Both the position numbers and the translations under genes were made by a program. From Georgenia satyanarayanai (GTDB lineage: Bacteria; Actinomycetota; Actinomycetes; Actinomycetales; Actinomycetaceae), in NCBI RefSeq assembly GCF_900116375.1, contig NZ_UETB01000002.1, positions 248,001 to 312,000 of the forward strand: a stretch of DNA of 64,000 nt, read 5' to 3'. The notes below the pieces were generated by a model. The model was not told the origin of the DNA. It saw only the letters and a program-made list of their open reading frames with translations, and ran no database searches. Each line of letters starts with the position of its first letter. The stretch's first letter is position 1. This document shows, piece by piece, positions 32,500 through 42,568 of the stretch.

Positions 32500-34044
32500 T
32501 CAGCAGACGAGGCCGTCCTCGGGCACGGTGCCCTCGAGCAGGAAGCGGTCGACGGCGTCGGTCACGCAGTCCCCGGCGCGCCCGTAGGCCGTGTGCCCCT
32601 CACCCTCGTAGGTGACGAGCACGCCGGACTCCAGCTGCTCGGCGAGCTGCTCGGACCACGCGTACGGGGTGGCCGGGTCGCCGGTCGTGCCGATGACGAC
32701 GATGGGCCCGGCGCCGGCCGCGTCCACCGGGGCCCGCTCGACGCGCGGCTCGTGCGGCCATGCGGAGCAGGTGACGTCCCCGTAGGCGAGGGCCGACCCG
32801 AAGGTGGGGGAGATCTCCTCCAGCTCGGCGGCCTGCTCGCGCCAGTCCTCGGTCCCGCCCTCGACGGGGTAGTCGATGCAGTTGATCGCGATGTTCGCCT
32901 CGTTCGAGTTCGTCAGGTACGTGCCGTCCTGCTCCCTCTCGGCGGCGAGGTCCGCGAGGAGGAGCAGCTGGGAGCCGTCCTGCTGGTTCATCGCCGCGTC
33001 CAGGGCGGAGGTGAGGAGCATCCAGTACGCGTCGTCGTACAGCGGCATGATGATGCCGGAGAACATGAGCGGGGCGGTGAGCTCGCGGTCGGTTCCCGTG
33101 TCCAGCGGTGTGTGGGAGGCCAGCTCGAGAAGGTCCTGGACCTGCCCGACGGCGGTGTCGACGTCCCCGCTGAGGGGGCAGCCGTCACCGGCGAGGCAGT
33201 CCTCGGCGTACGCGCGGATCGCGCGCTCGAAGCCCTTGGCCTGGCCCCGGACGATCTCGTCGCTGCCCAGCGAGGGGTCCATCGCGCCGTCGAGGACCAT
33301 CCGCCCCACGTTGTCGGGGAAGAGGTCGGCGTAGACGGCGCCGAGGTGGGTGCCGTAGGAGTAGCCGAGGTAGTCGAGGCGGGGCTCCTCGAGCACGTGG
33401 CGCAGGACGTCGAGGTCGCGGGCGGCGCTGACGGTGTCGACGTGGGCGAGCAGCTCGCCGCTGTTCTCCTCGCAGGCCGCGGCGAGCTCGTCGGCGGCCG
33501 CGGTGAACGCGGCGAGCCCCTCCTCGGTGCTCGTGTCGAAGTCCTCCGAGCGGATCTCGTCGAGCTCAGCGTCGCTCACGCACTCCACCGGGGTGGAGGC
33601 GCCCACACCGCGCGGGTCGAAGCCCACGATGTCGTAGCCGTCGAGGAGGTCGGCGGAGAACATGAGCGGGGCGGACTCGACGAGCTGGACCCCGGAGCCT
33701 CCGGGACCGCCGGGGTTGACGAGGAGCGAGCCGACCGGCTCGTCACCGGCTGCGCGACGCTTGACGGCGAGGGTGATCGACTCGCCGTCGGGCTCCTCCC
33801 AGTCGAGGGGCACGGTGACGTCGGTGCAGTCGAAGCCGTTGCCGCACTCCTCCCAGGTGAGGGACTGCCCGTAGACGTCCTCGAGCCCGGCGGGCACCTC
33901 CGGCATCGGCTCGTCGGTGCGCGGGGAGCGCGACTCCTCGGCGGTGGCGCCGTCGTCGGGGTCCTCGCTCGCACTGCAGGCGACGAGGGCGGTCACGGTG
34001 ACGAGCGCGAGGCTCGCGCGCAGGATCCGGCTCACCGGCGTCAC
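32500..34044 (-). CDS. Exported alpha/beta-hydrolase lipoprotein (tripeptidyl aminopeptidase-like)
   Basis: A 514-residue secreted serine hydrolase of the Streptomyces SlpD/SlpE/Tap type. The signal peptide ends in a lipobox (ALVAC). The family core is LLVNPGGPGGSGVQLVES (oxyanion region), GFDPRGVGASTPV, nucleophile Ser in DYLGYSYGTHLGAVYA, Asp in IGTTGDPATPYAW and His in YEGEGHTAYGRAGDCV. The C-terminal TAP-like domain closes with paired cysteines. It probably trims peptides outside the cell. The N-terminal mature part is acidic (SASEDPDDGATAEES). Confidence 0.88.
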   Translation of the reverse strand: MTPVSRILRASLALVTVTALVACSASEDPDDGATAEESRSPRTDEPMPEVPAGLEDVYGQSLTWEECGNGFDCTDVTVPLDWEEPDGESITLAVKRRAAGDEPVGSLLVNPGGPGGSGVQLVESAPLMFSADLLDGYDIVGFDPRGVGASTPVECVSDAELDEIRSEDFDTSTEEGLAAFTAAADELAAACEENSGELLAHVDTVSAARDLDVLRHVLEEPRLDYLGYSYGTHLGAVYADLFPDNVGRMVLDGAMDPSLGSDEIVRGQAKGFERAIRAYAEDCLAGDGCPLSGDVDTAVGQVQDLLELASHTPLDTGTDRELTAPLMFSGIIMPLYDDAYWMLLTSALDAAMNQQDGSQLLLLADLAAEREQDGTYLTNSNEANIAINCIDYPVEGGTEDWREQAAELEEISPTFGSALAYGDVTCSAWPHEPRVERAPVDAAGAGPIVVIGTTGDPATPYAWSEQLAEQLESGVLVTYEGEGHTAYGRAGDCVTDAVDRFLLEGTVPEDGLVC

Positions 34045-34045
34045 T

Positions 34046-35239
34046 CTACAAGCGGGCCGTGCCCGCCTGAGGACGGAGCTCGACCATCATCGCCTCGACC
34101 GCCAGCAGGGGCGCGACGTTCGCCCCGAGGCGGGTCCGAGCGGTTCCCACGGCGTCCATCCGCTGCACGGTCTGCTCGGCGGTGGAGTCGCCGGCCAGGG
34201 CACGCACCTCCGCATCGAGGTCGGTGTTGACGAGGGGCACCTCGGCGCCGAGCTGCACGACGAGGACGTCGCGGTAGAGCGAGAGGAGGTCGACCATCGC
34301 ACGGTCCAGGACGTCCCGCTGGGCGCGCGTGGCACGGCTCTTCTGGTTGTCCTCCAGGCGCTTGACCTGGGACCGCACGGCGGGCGGCAGCCGGGTCTCG
34401 CCCTCGGCGCCCAGCGTGCGCAGCAGCTCGGCGCGCTCGGCGGCGTCGCGCTCCTCCGTGGCGGCCTTCCCCTCGGCCTGGGCGAGCTCGACGAGGTCCG
34501 CCGCAGCGAGGACGGCGTCACCGACGCCGCGGATGCGGCTCGGGACGGTGAGGATGGCGCGGCGCCGCTCCCGGGCCTGCGGGTCGGTGGCCAGCCGCCG
34601 GGCCACCCCGACGTGGCTCTGGGCGGCGCGCGCGGCCATGAGGGCGATGCGCGGGTCGATGCGGTCGCGGCGCACGAGCAGCTCGGCGACGTCCTCCGCG
34701 GCCGGGACACGCAGGGAGACGGCCCGGCAGCGGGACCGGATGGTGGCGATGAGGTCCTGCGGGCTCGGCGCGCACAGCAGCCACACGGTGCGGGGCGGCG
34801 GCTCCTCGATCGCCTTGAGCAGGACGTTGGAGGTGCGCTCGACCATGCGGTCGGCGTCCTCCATGAGCATGACCCGCCAGCGCCCCTGTGAGGGCGCCTG
34901 CTGGGCGTCGGAGACGATCGGGCGCATGTCCTCGATGCGGAAGCTCACCCGCTCGGTGGCGATGACCTGGAGGTCGGCGTGGGTGCCGGCGAGGGTGGTC
35001 GTGCAGCCGTGGCAGTGTCCGCAGCCCACCTCGAGGGGGTCGGTGCAGGCGAGGGCGGCGGCGAAGGCTCGAGCGGCGACCGACCGGCCCGAGCCGGGCG
35101 GGCCGGTGACGAGCCAGGCGTGGGTCATGCCCGTCCCGCGCGAGTCGCCCCCGGCGGCGATCCCGCGGGCCGCCTCGGCGGCCGTGCGCAGGGTCTGCAC
35201 CGCCTCACGCTGGCCGACGACGTCGTCCCACACGCTCAT
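34046..35239 (-). CDS. holB: DNA polymerase III, delta-prime subunit of the clamp loader
   Basis: A 397-residue AAA+ protein. The start VWDDVVGQREAVQTL and the P-loop-like LVTGPPGSGRSVAARAFA are followed by a zinc-binding cluster (EVGCGHCHGC). LMEDADRMVERTSNVLLKAIEEPP stands in Walker-B position and the SRC sensor lies in TIRSRCRAVSLR. The P-loop has Arg where ATPases have Lys, consistent with the non-hydrolysing delta-prime role. tmk lies upstream with a 4-base overlap (ATGA), and topA is nearby, an arrangement also seen in mycobacteria. Confidence 0.92.
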   Translation of the reverse strand: MSVWDDVVGQREAVQTLRTAAEAARGIAAGGDSRGTGMTHAWLVTGPPGSGRSVAARAFAAALACTDPLEVGCGHCHGCTTTLAGTHADLQVIATERVSFRIEDMRPIVSDAQQAPSQGRWRVMLMEDADRMVERTSNVLLKAIEEPPPRTVWLLCAPSPQDLIATIRSRCRAVSLRVPAAEDVAELLVRRDRIDPRIALMAARAAQSHVGVARRLATDPQARERRRAILTVPSRIRGVGDAVLAAADLVELAQAEGKAATEERDAAERAELLRTLGAEGETRLPPAVRSQVKRLEDNQKSRATRAQRDVLDRAMVDLLSLYRDVLVVQLGAEVPLVNTDLDAEVRALAGDSTAEQTVQRMDAVGTARTRLGANVAPLLAVEAMMVELRPQAGTARL

Positions 35240-35865
35240 CGGTCGGCCCCCAGCAACGGGCTGAGGCGCGCGACGACGGCGCGGTGGACGTCCTGCGGCG
35301 GCAGGGACGCGTCGACGACCGCGTAGCGGCCCGGCTCTGCGGCCGCCAGGTCGAGGAACCCGGCGCGCACCTCCTCGTGGAAGGCGGACGGCTCCCGCTC
35401 CAGGCGGTCAGGCTCGCCCGAGCGGCGTGCGGCGGCCGTGGCGGCGTCGAGGTCGAGGACGACGGTGAGGTCGGGCAGCAGGCCCCCGGTGGCCCACATC
35501 GACAGCCCGCGGATCTCCTCGCGGCCGAGCCGGCGGCCGGCGCCCTGGTAGGCGACGGAGGAGTCGATGTACCTGTCGGTGACGACGACGGCGCCACGCG
35601 CCAGGGCAGGCCGCACGAGCGTGTGGACGTGGTGGGCACGGTCGGCGGCGTAGAGCAGGGCCTCGGTGCGCGGGTCGAGGTCCTCGCCGTGGAGCACCTC
35701 ACGGCGCAGGGTGCGACCCAGGTCCGTGCCGCCAGGCTCCCGGGTGAGGACCACCGCACGCCCCCGGGCCTCGAGCCACTCCCGCAGCAGCCGGGCCTGG
35801 GTGCTCTTGCCCGAGCCGTCCCCACCCTCGAGGGCGATGAACAGGGGCGGTGCATGGGTCGTCAC
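35236..35865 (-). CDS. tmk: Thymidylate kinase
   Basis: A 209-residue P-loop kinase that converts dTMP to dTDP. The P-loop is FIALEGGDGSGKSTQARLL, the dTMP-binding DR motif is VVVTDRYIDSSVAYQGAGR, and TREPGGTDLG is the LID-side substrate loop. The lid (RRSGEPDRLEREPSAF) completes the family pattern. It is translationally coupled to holB downstream. Tandem repeats and half of a palindromic element lie between its start and the next gene upstream. Confidence 0.95.
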   Translation of the reverse strand: MTTHAPPLFIALEGGDGSGKSTQARLLREWLEARGRAVVLTREPGGTDLGRTLRREVLHGEDLDPRTEALLYAADRAHHVHTLVRPALARGAVVVTDRYIDSSVAYQGAGRRLGREEIRGLSMWATGGLLPDLTVVLDLDAATAAARRSGEPDRLEREPSAFHEEVRAGFLDLAAAEPGRYAVVDASLPPQDVHRAVVARLSPLLGADR

Positions 35866-35913
35866 CGCCTCAGCCTAACGAGCGCCCCCGGCACCCCGGC
35901 CCACCGCCCACAC

Positions 35914-35981
35914 CCCGGGGAGAACCAGCCCCCACCCGGGGGAGAACCAGCCCCCCACCCGGGGAGAACCAGCCCCCCACC
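35914..35981. repeat. Three tandem ~22-bp GC-rich repeats
   Basis: Three consecutive units of CCCGGGGAGAACCAGCCCCC type (period about 22 bases, differing by one or two bases) lie between tmk and the oxidoreductase gene. They abut half of the palindromic element at 35982-36000. A similar tandem array adjoins the palindrome after acs. Confidence 0.8.
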
Positions 35982-36000
35982 CGCCGAGCGCTGAGTTGTT
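35982..36000. repeat. Half copy of the gene-end palindromic element
   Basis: CGCCGAGCGCTGAGTTGTT matches 18 of 19 bases of one arm of the perfect palindrome at 61888-61930. Only one arm is present. On the minus strand it begins inside the oxidoreductase stop codon (TAACAACTCAGC), so the element forms the end of that gene. Confidence 0.7.
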
Positions 36001-37018
36001 ACTCCCCGGGGTAGACGACCCCGAGCTGGCGGCGGACCTCGTCCATCGTCTCCAGGACGGCGATCGTGTCGTCCCAGCTCATCGTCGCCGACTGCCGGCG
36101 GCCCTCGGCGACGCACCGGGCGACCTCGGCGGCCTCGTACTGGAAGCCGCCCTCGTGGCGCGGGCGGACGGTGACCTGCTCGTCGCCTCGGGTGACGGTG
36201 AAGCTCGTCGCGCCGTAGAACGGCCCGTCGATCGTGATGACGCCCTCGGACCCGCTGATGGCGGCCCGGCAGGGGGTGCCGGCCCAGAGCGTCGAGGAGC
36301 ACACGGCCTGCGTCCGGGCGCCGTACTGCAGGAGCACGGTCTCCTGGCCGTCGACACCGGTCTCCGTGAGCGTGCCGGAGGCGACGACGCCGTCCGGCGT
36401 GCCGAGCAGGTCGTGGGCGAAGGACACCGGGTACACGCCGAGGTCGAGGAGGGCCCCGCCGGCGAGCGCGGGGTTGAGCAGGCGCCCGACCGGGTCCTGG
36501 TCCAGCCGCTGCCCGTGGTCGGCGTGGAGCGCGACGACGTCACCGATGGCGCCGCTGCGCACGAGCTCACGGATGGCGACGACGTGCGGCAGGAAGCGGG
36601 TCCACATGGCCTCCATGACGAAGACGCCCCGCTCCTCCGCGGCCGCGAAGACCTCCCGGGCCTCGGCAGCGCTGCGGGTGAAGGCCTTCTCGACGAGCAC
36701 GTGCTTGCCCGCGGCGATCGCGAGCAGCGCGTGGTCGCGGTGCTCGCTGTGCGGTGTGGCGACGTAGACGGCGTCGACGTCGCCGTCCGCGAGCAGCTCG
36801 TCGTAGCCGGCGTGGGAGCGGTCGATCCCGTGCTCCTCGGCGAAGGCGGCGGCCCGGGCGCCGTCACGGGACCCGACGGCGACGACGCGGCCACTGCTGT
36901 GAGCGGGCACCTGCCGGGCGAAGGTGCGGGCGATGCCGCCCGCGCCGAGGATGCCCCAGCGCAGCGGCGGCGCGTCGAGGGGGTCAGGGGCGGAGGTCAG
37001 CTCGAGAGTCGAGGTCAT
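35999..37018 (-). CDS. Gfo/Idh/MocA-family NAD(P)-dependent oxidoreductase
   Basis: A 339-residue two-domain dehydrogenase. The Rossmann fold begins RWGILGAGGIARTFARQ. DAVYVATPHSEHRDHALLAI and GKHVLVEKAFTRSAAEA contain the family's conserved Lys in the EKA/EKP motif. The C-terminal alpha/beta domain starts near MEAMWTRFLPHV, and DLGVYPVSFAHDLLG holds the usual DxGxY region. Substrates are typically sugars or inositol derivatives and cannot be inferred here. The stop codon coincides with a half palindromic element. Confidence 0.88.
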   Translation of the reverse strand: MTSTLELTSAPDPLDAPPLRWGILGAGGIARTFARQVPAHSSGRVVAVGSRDGARAAAFAEEHGIDRSHAGYDELLADGDVDAVYVATPHSEHRDHALLAIAAGKHVLVEKAFTRSAAEAREVFAAAEERGVFVMEAMWTRFLPHVVAIRELVRSGAIGDVVALHADHGQRLDQDPVGRLLNPALAGGALLDLGVYPVSFAHDLLGTPDGVVASGTLTETGVDGQETVLLQYGARTQAVCSSTLWAGTPCRAAISGSEGVITIDGPFYGATSFTVTRGDEQVTVRPRHEGGFQYEAAEVARCVAEGRRQSATMSWDDTIAVLETMDEVRRQLGVVYPGE

Positions 37019-37027
37019 GGGAGGAGG

Positions 37028-37342
37028 CTAGCGGCGTCCGCCCTGGCCGAGGTCACCCATCGGGTCGTAGCCGTACCGGGCGCCCGGGCTGTCCGGGCCG
37101 ATGGTCGAGGCGCCACCGGGGAGGCGGTCGGCGCGGCTCGCACGCTCCCTCGCGCCCCGCAGGAGCAGCATGACGACGACCGCCTGGGCCACCGCGACCG
37201 CGACGAGCACGCCCAGGAAGACACCGAAGGGCACGACGTCGACGACCCACAGCAGCACGGTGGCGGCGAGCACGAGGCCGCTGACCGTCGCCATGACGAC
37301 GAAGTGCCGGGAGTCGACGGTCGGCTGCGAGGACGACGCCAT
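37028..37342 (-). CDS. Small membrane protein with two transmembrane segments
   Basis: A 104-residue protein starting MASSSQPTVDSRHFVVMATV. It has two hydrophobic segments (about 15-36 and 39-62) and a C-terminal tail that is basic then glycine-rich (GARYGYDPMGDLGQGGRR). I do not recognise a family. It begins one base after the topA stop, which suggests co-transcription with topA, and ends 9 bases before the oxidoreductase start. Confidence 0.65.
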   Translation of the reverse strand: MASSSQPTVDSRHFVVMATVSGLVLAATVLLWVVDVVPFGVFLGVLVAVAVAQAVVVMLLLRGARERASRADRLPGGASTIGPDSPGARYGYDPMGDLGQGGRR

Positions 37343-37343
37343 G

Positions 37344-40067
<2,724 letters not shown>

Positions 40068-40139
40068 CGCCTACCTTCCTTCTGTCCACAGGGGGCGTGT
40101 CGGGGTGACGGTACCCGATGGGACTGGCGGGTGCCGGGG

Positions 40140-40853
40140 TCAGCTCGCTCGGGGCAGCCCCAGACGGGTGGCCACCCCCGGGGAGAAGTGGACGAGCGGA
40201 GCACCTGTCGGCGCGGGCAGCCCCGCCGCGCGCACGAGCTCGTCGACGTCGACGACGACGGCGCGTGCCTCGTGCAGCGGCCAGACCGGGTGCTCCACGG
40301 GAACCTGCCACAGCCTGCCCGCCCGCCGGCTGAAGGCCCACCACCGTGCGCTGAGGAACAGGGCGAGGTCGTCGGCGTCGCCGACGGGCTCACCGACCTC
40401 GACCTCGGCGCGCACCCGGACCGGCGCGCGCCCCGGCAGGAGGCGGTCGCTGCGGTAGCGGACCGAGCCGGACGCATCGCCGTCGACCCTGCCGCGGCAC
40501 CACATGTACGGCAGCCCGAGGACGCGCGCCGCCGCGACGATCCACAGCCGCGCCGCGTCGAGGGAGAAGAACCAGACGCCGCTCGTCCCGTTGGCGTGGC
40601 GCACGTAGGTGCGGCAGTTGAGCTCGGCGAAGGAGGAGAGGTACGGCAGCGGCGGCAGGCCCGGCAGCCGGACGCGGTCCATCCGGAACGGGACGACGCC
40701 GACCCAGGCGCGGCCGTCGACCGTCTCGACGCTCAGCTCCTCCGGCAGGAGCGCCTGCACGACCTCCGGCGCGTAGGGCCAGTGCAGGAAGGTGAGGTCG
40801 CGCCACCCCTGGAGGTTGACCGCCCGGAAGGTGTACGGGCCCTGCTGGTCCAT
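40140..40853 (-). CDS. DUF2071 (YqjF-type) protein
   Basis: A 237-residue protein with the DUF2071 pattern: GWRDLTFLHWPYAPEVVQAL, then WVGVVPFRMDRVRLPGLPP, ELNCRTYVRHANGTSGVWFF and a late EHPVWPLHEARAVVVDVD segment. Many bacteria carry one copy. Its function is not established. No membrane segment is seen. It sits alone between topA and a methyltransferase gene on the same strand, with 42 bases to the latter. Confidence 0.82.
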   Translation of the reverse strand: MDQQGPYTFRAVNLQGWRDLTFLHWPYAPEVVQALLPEELSVETVDGRAWVGVVPFRMDRVRLPGLPPLPYLSSFAELNCRTYVRHANGTSGVWFFSLDAARLWIVAAARVLGLPYMWCRGRVDGDASGSVRYRSDRLLPGRAPVRVRAEVEVGEPVGDADDLALFLSARWWAFSRRAGRLWQVPVEHPVWPLHEARAVVVDVDELVRAAGLPAPTGAPLVHFSPGVATRLGLPRAS

Positions 40854-40895
40854 GCGGGGAACGTACTCCCTCCGGCGGCGTCCACCGCCGCCCGG

Positions 40896-42443
40896 TCAGT
40901 CGTCGGCGGGCACGAGGAGGCCGTCGAGGAGGAGGTCGCGGGCGGCCGGGAGCACCTCGGCGGCGACGGCGTCGGCCGGCTGGTCCAGGACGACCGCGAG
41001 CCCGCCGACGATCTGGCCGAGGGTGAGCTCACCGTCGCAGGCCCCGACGGCCCCGGCGACGAGCGTGCCCGGCTGGTAGGTGCGCCCGAACCCGCCGCCC
41101 TGGCGCAGGAGGAGGACGCGCGGGTCCGGCTCACCGGGGCGCAGGTGGCGCTCCTCGGTGACGTCGTCGGGCACGCGGAAGCGCTGCGCGGCGAGCGCCG
41201 CGTCGTCGTGCGCGGCCAGCCACTCCTGGGTGGCGAGCACGTGCGCGACGTGCCCGCCGAGCGGGCCGTGGACCGGCGTCGTCACGTCCTCGACGCGGTG
41301 CCAGCGCGGGCGGGACTCCTCGGCCGGGCGGCGCAGGACGAGGTAGCCGAAGCCGACCGCCTCCACGCCCCGGGCGGCGAAGTCGTCGAGCCAGGCGGAC
41401 AGCGCGGCGTCGAACAGCGCGCTGCCGGGCCGTAGCCCACCGTCGCGCAGCCAGGTGTGGGCGTACTCGGCGGGGTCCTGCACCTCCCGCTGGACCACCC
41501 ACCCGTCGGTGCCCGCGGCCTCCAGCCAGCCGCCCACCCGCTCGCGCCAGTCCTCCCCGGCGTGGTGCTCCCAGTTGCCCAGGAGCTGGGCCACGCCCCC
41601 GGGCGCCAGGTGCGCACCGACCCCGGAGACGAGGTCGGCGACCAGCGAGTCGCCGGGCTTCGCGCCGTCGCGGTACTCCATGACCGGCAGGCCCGCGGCG
41701 TGGGCGGCCGGCGGGGTGATGACGAAGGGCGGGTTGGACACGACGAGGTCGAACCGCTCCCCGGCGACCGGTTCGAGCAGCGAGCCCTCGCGCAGCTCCA
41801 ACGGCGTCCCGGCGAGCGCGGCGTTGAAGGCGGCGAAGTCGAGGGCGCGCCGCGAGACGTCGGTGCCCAGGACGTGGTCGGCGTGCCGGGACGCGTGGAG
41901 CGCCTGGACGCCGCAGCCGGTGCCGAGGTCCAGGACCCGCGGCCGGTGGTCGCGCACGGTGAGACGAGCCAGCGTGAGGGAGGCGCCCCCGATCCCGAGG
42001 ACGTGGTCGGCGTGGAGGCTGCGGCCGGTCACGAGCTCACCGAGGTCCGAGGCGAGCCACCAGCGGGCCTCGCCGGCCGCGTCGCTCGCCTCGTAGGGCC
42101 GGAGGTCGACGGCGGCACGCACCTCGTCGTCGGGGGCCTCCCCCGCCGCGGTGACGAGACCGACGACGGCGGCTCCCGCCGTCGTCGTGCGCGGCAGGGC
42201 CGCGTCCAGTGCCGCCCGGGTGACGGGGACGCCGAGGAGGAAGAGCCGGGCGAGGACCGCCGCCGGCTCGCTCGCACCCTCCGTGGCGCGGCGGGCGGCG
42301 ACGGGCTCCTCCCGCTGCAGGGCCGCGGCGGCGACCGGCCCGAGCGCGTCGTCGACGGCGGCGCGGGTGAAGCCGGCCGCGAGGTCGGCGCGCAGGCCGT
42401 AGGCGAGCGCGGCGGGCAGGCGGGGCGGGCGAGGGCTGGGCAT
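40896..42443 (-). CDS. Class I SAM-dependent methyltransferase with a long N-terminal domain
   Basis: A 515-residue protein. After an N-terminal helical domain (1-~155), the methyltransferase core has motif I VLDLGTGCGVQALHAS, an acidic end of strand 2 (LGTDVSRRALDFAAFN) and motif IV DLVVSNPPFVITPP. NPPF typifies N-methyltransferases acting on amide or exocyclic amino groups, such as PrmC or RsmC. The C-terminal ~170 residues (from about RPRWHRVEDVTTP) are an added domain typical of an actinobacterial subfamily. Substrate is unknown. ATG 42443 is the first plausible start. Confidence 0.82.
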   Translation of the reverse strand: MPSPRPPRLPAALAYGLRADLAAGFTRAAVDDALGPVAAAALQREEPVAARRATEGASEPAAVLARLFLLGVPVTRAALDAALPRTTTAGAAVVGLVTAAGEAPDDEVRAAVDLRPYEASDAAGEARWWLASDLGELVTGRSLHADHVLGIGGASLTLARLTVRDHRPRVLDLGTGCGVQALHASRHADHVLGTDVSRRALDFAAFNAALAGTPLELREGSLLEPVAGERFDLVVSNPPFVITPPAAHAAGLPVMEYRDGAKPGDSLVADLVSGVGAHLAPGGVAQLLGNWEHHAGEDWRERVGGWLEAAGTDGWVVQREVQDPAEYAHTWLRDGGLRPGSALFDAALSAWLDDFAARGVEAVGFGYLVLRRPAEESRPRWHRVEDVTTPVHGPLGGHVAHVLATQEWLAAHDDAALAAQRFRVPDDVTEERHLRPGEPDPRVLLLRQGGGFGRTYQPGTLVAGAVGACDGELTLGQIVGGLAVVLDQPADAVAAEVLPAARDLLLDGLLVPADD

Positions 42444-42568
42444 GGACCCGAGGGTACGGGGGTGTTCCGCGTCACAGCGGGGCGCTAGCCTTCGAGCGCC
42501 TGCCGGTGGCGTGCCCGACCGGCCCGTGCGGCGGCAGGACACGTCCACACCCGTCTGGAAGGACCACA

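Noticed and set aside
35914-35981. Tandem repeats considered as a short CRISPR array
   Set aside because: Units are directly adjacent with no unique spacers, and no cas gene is present.
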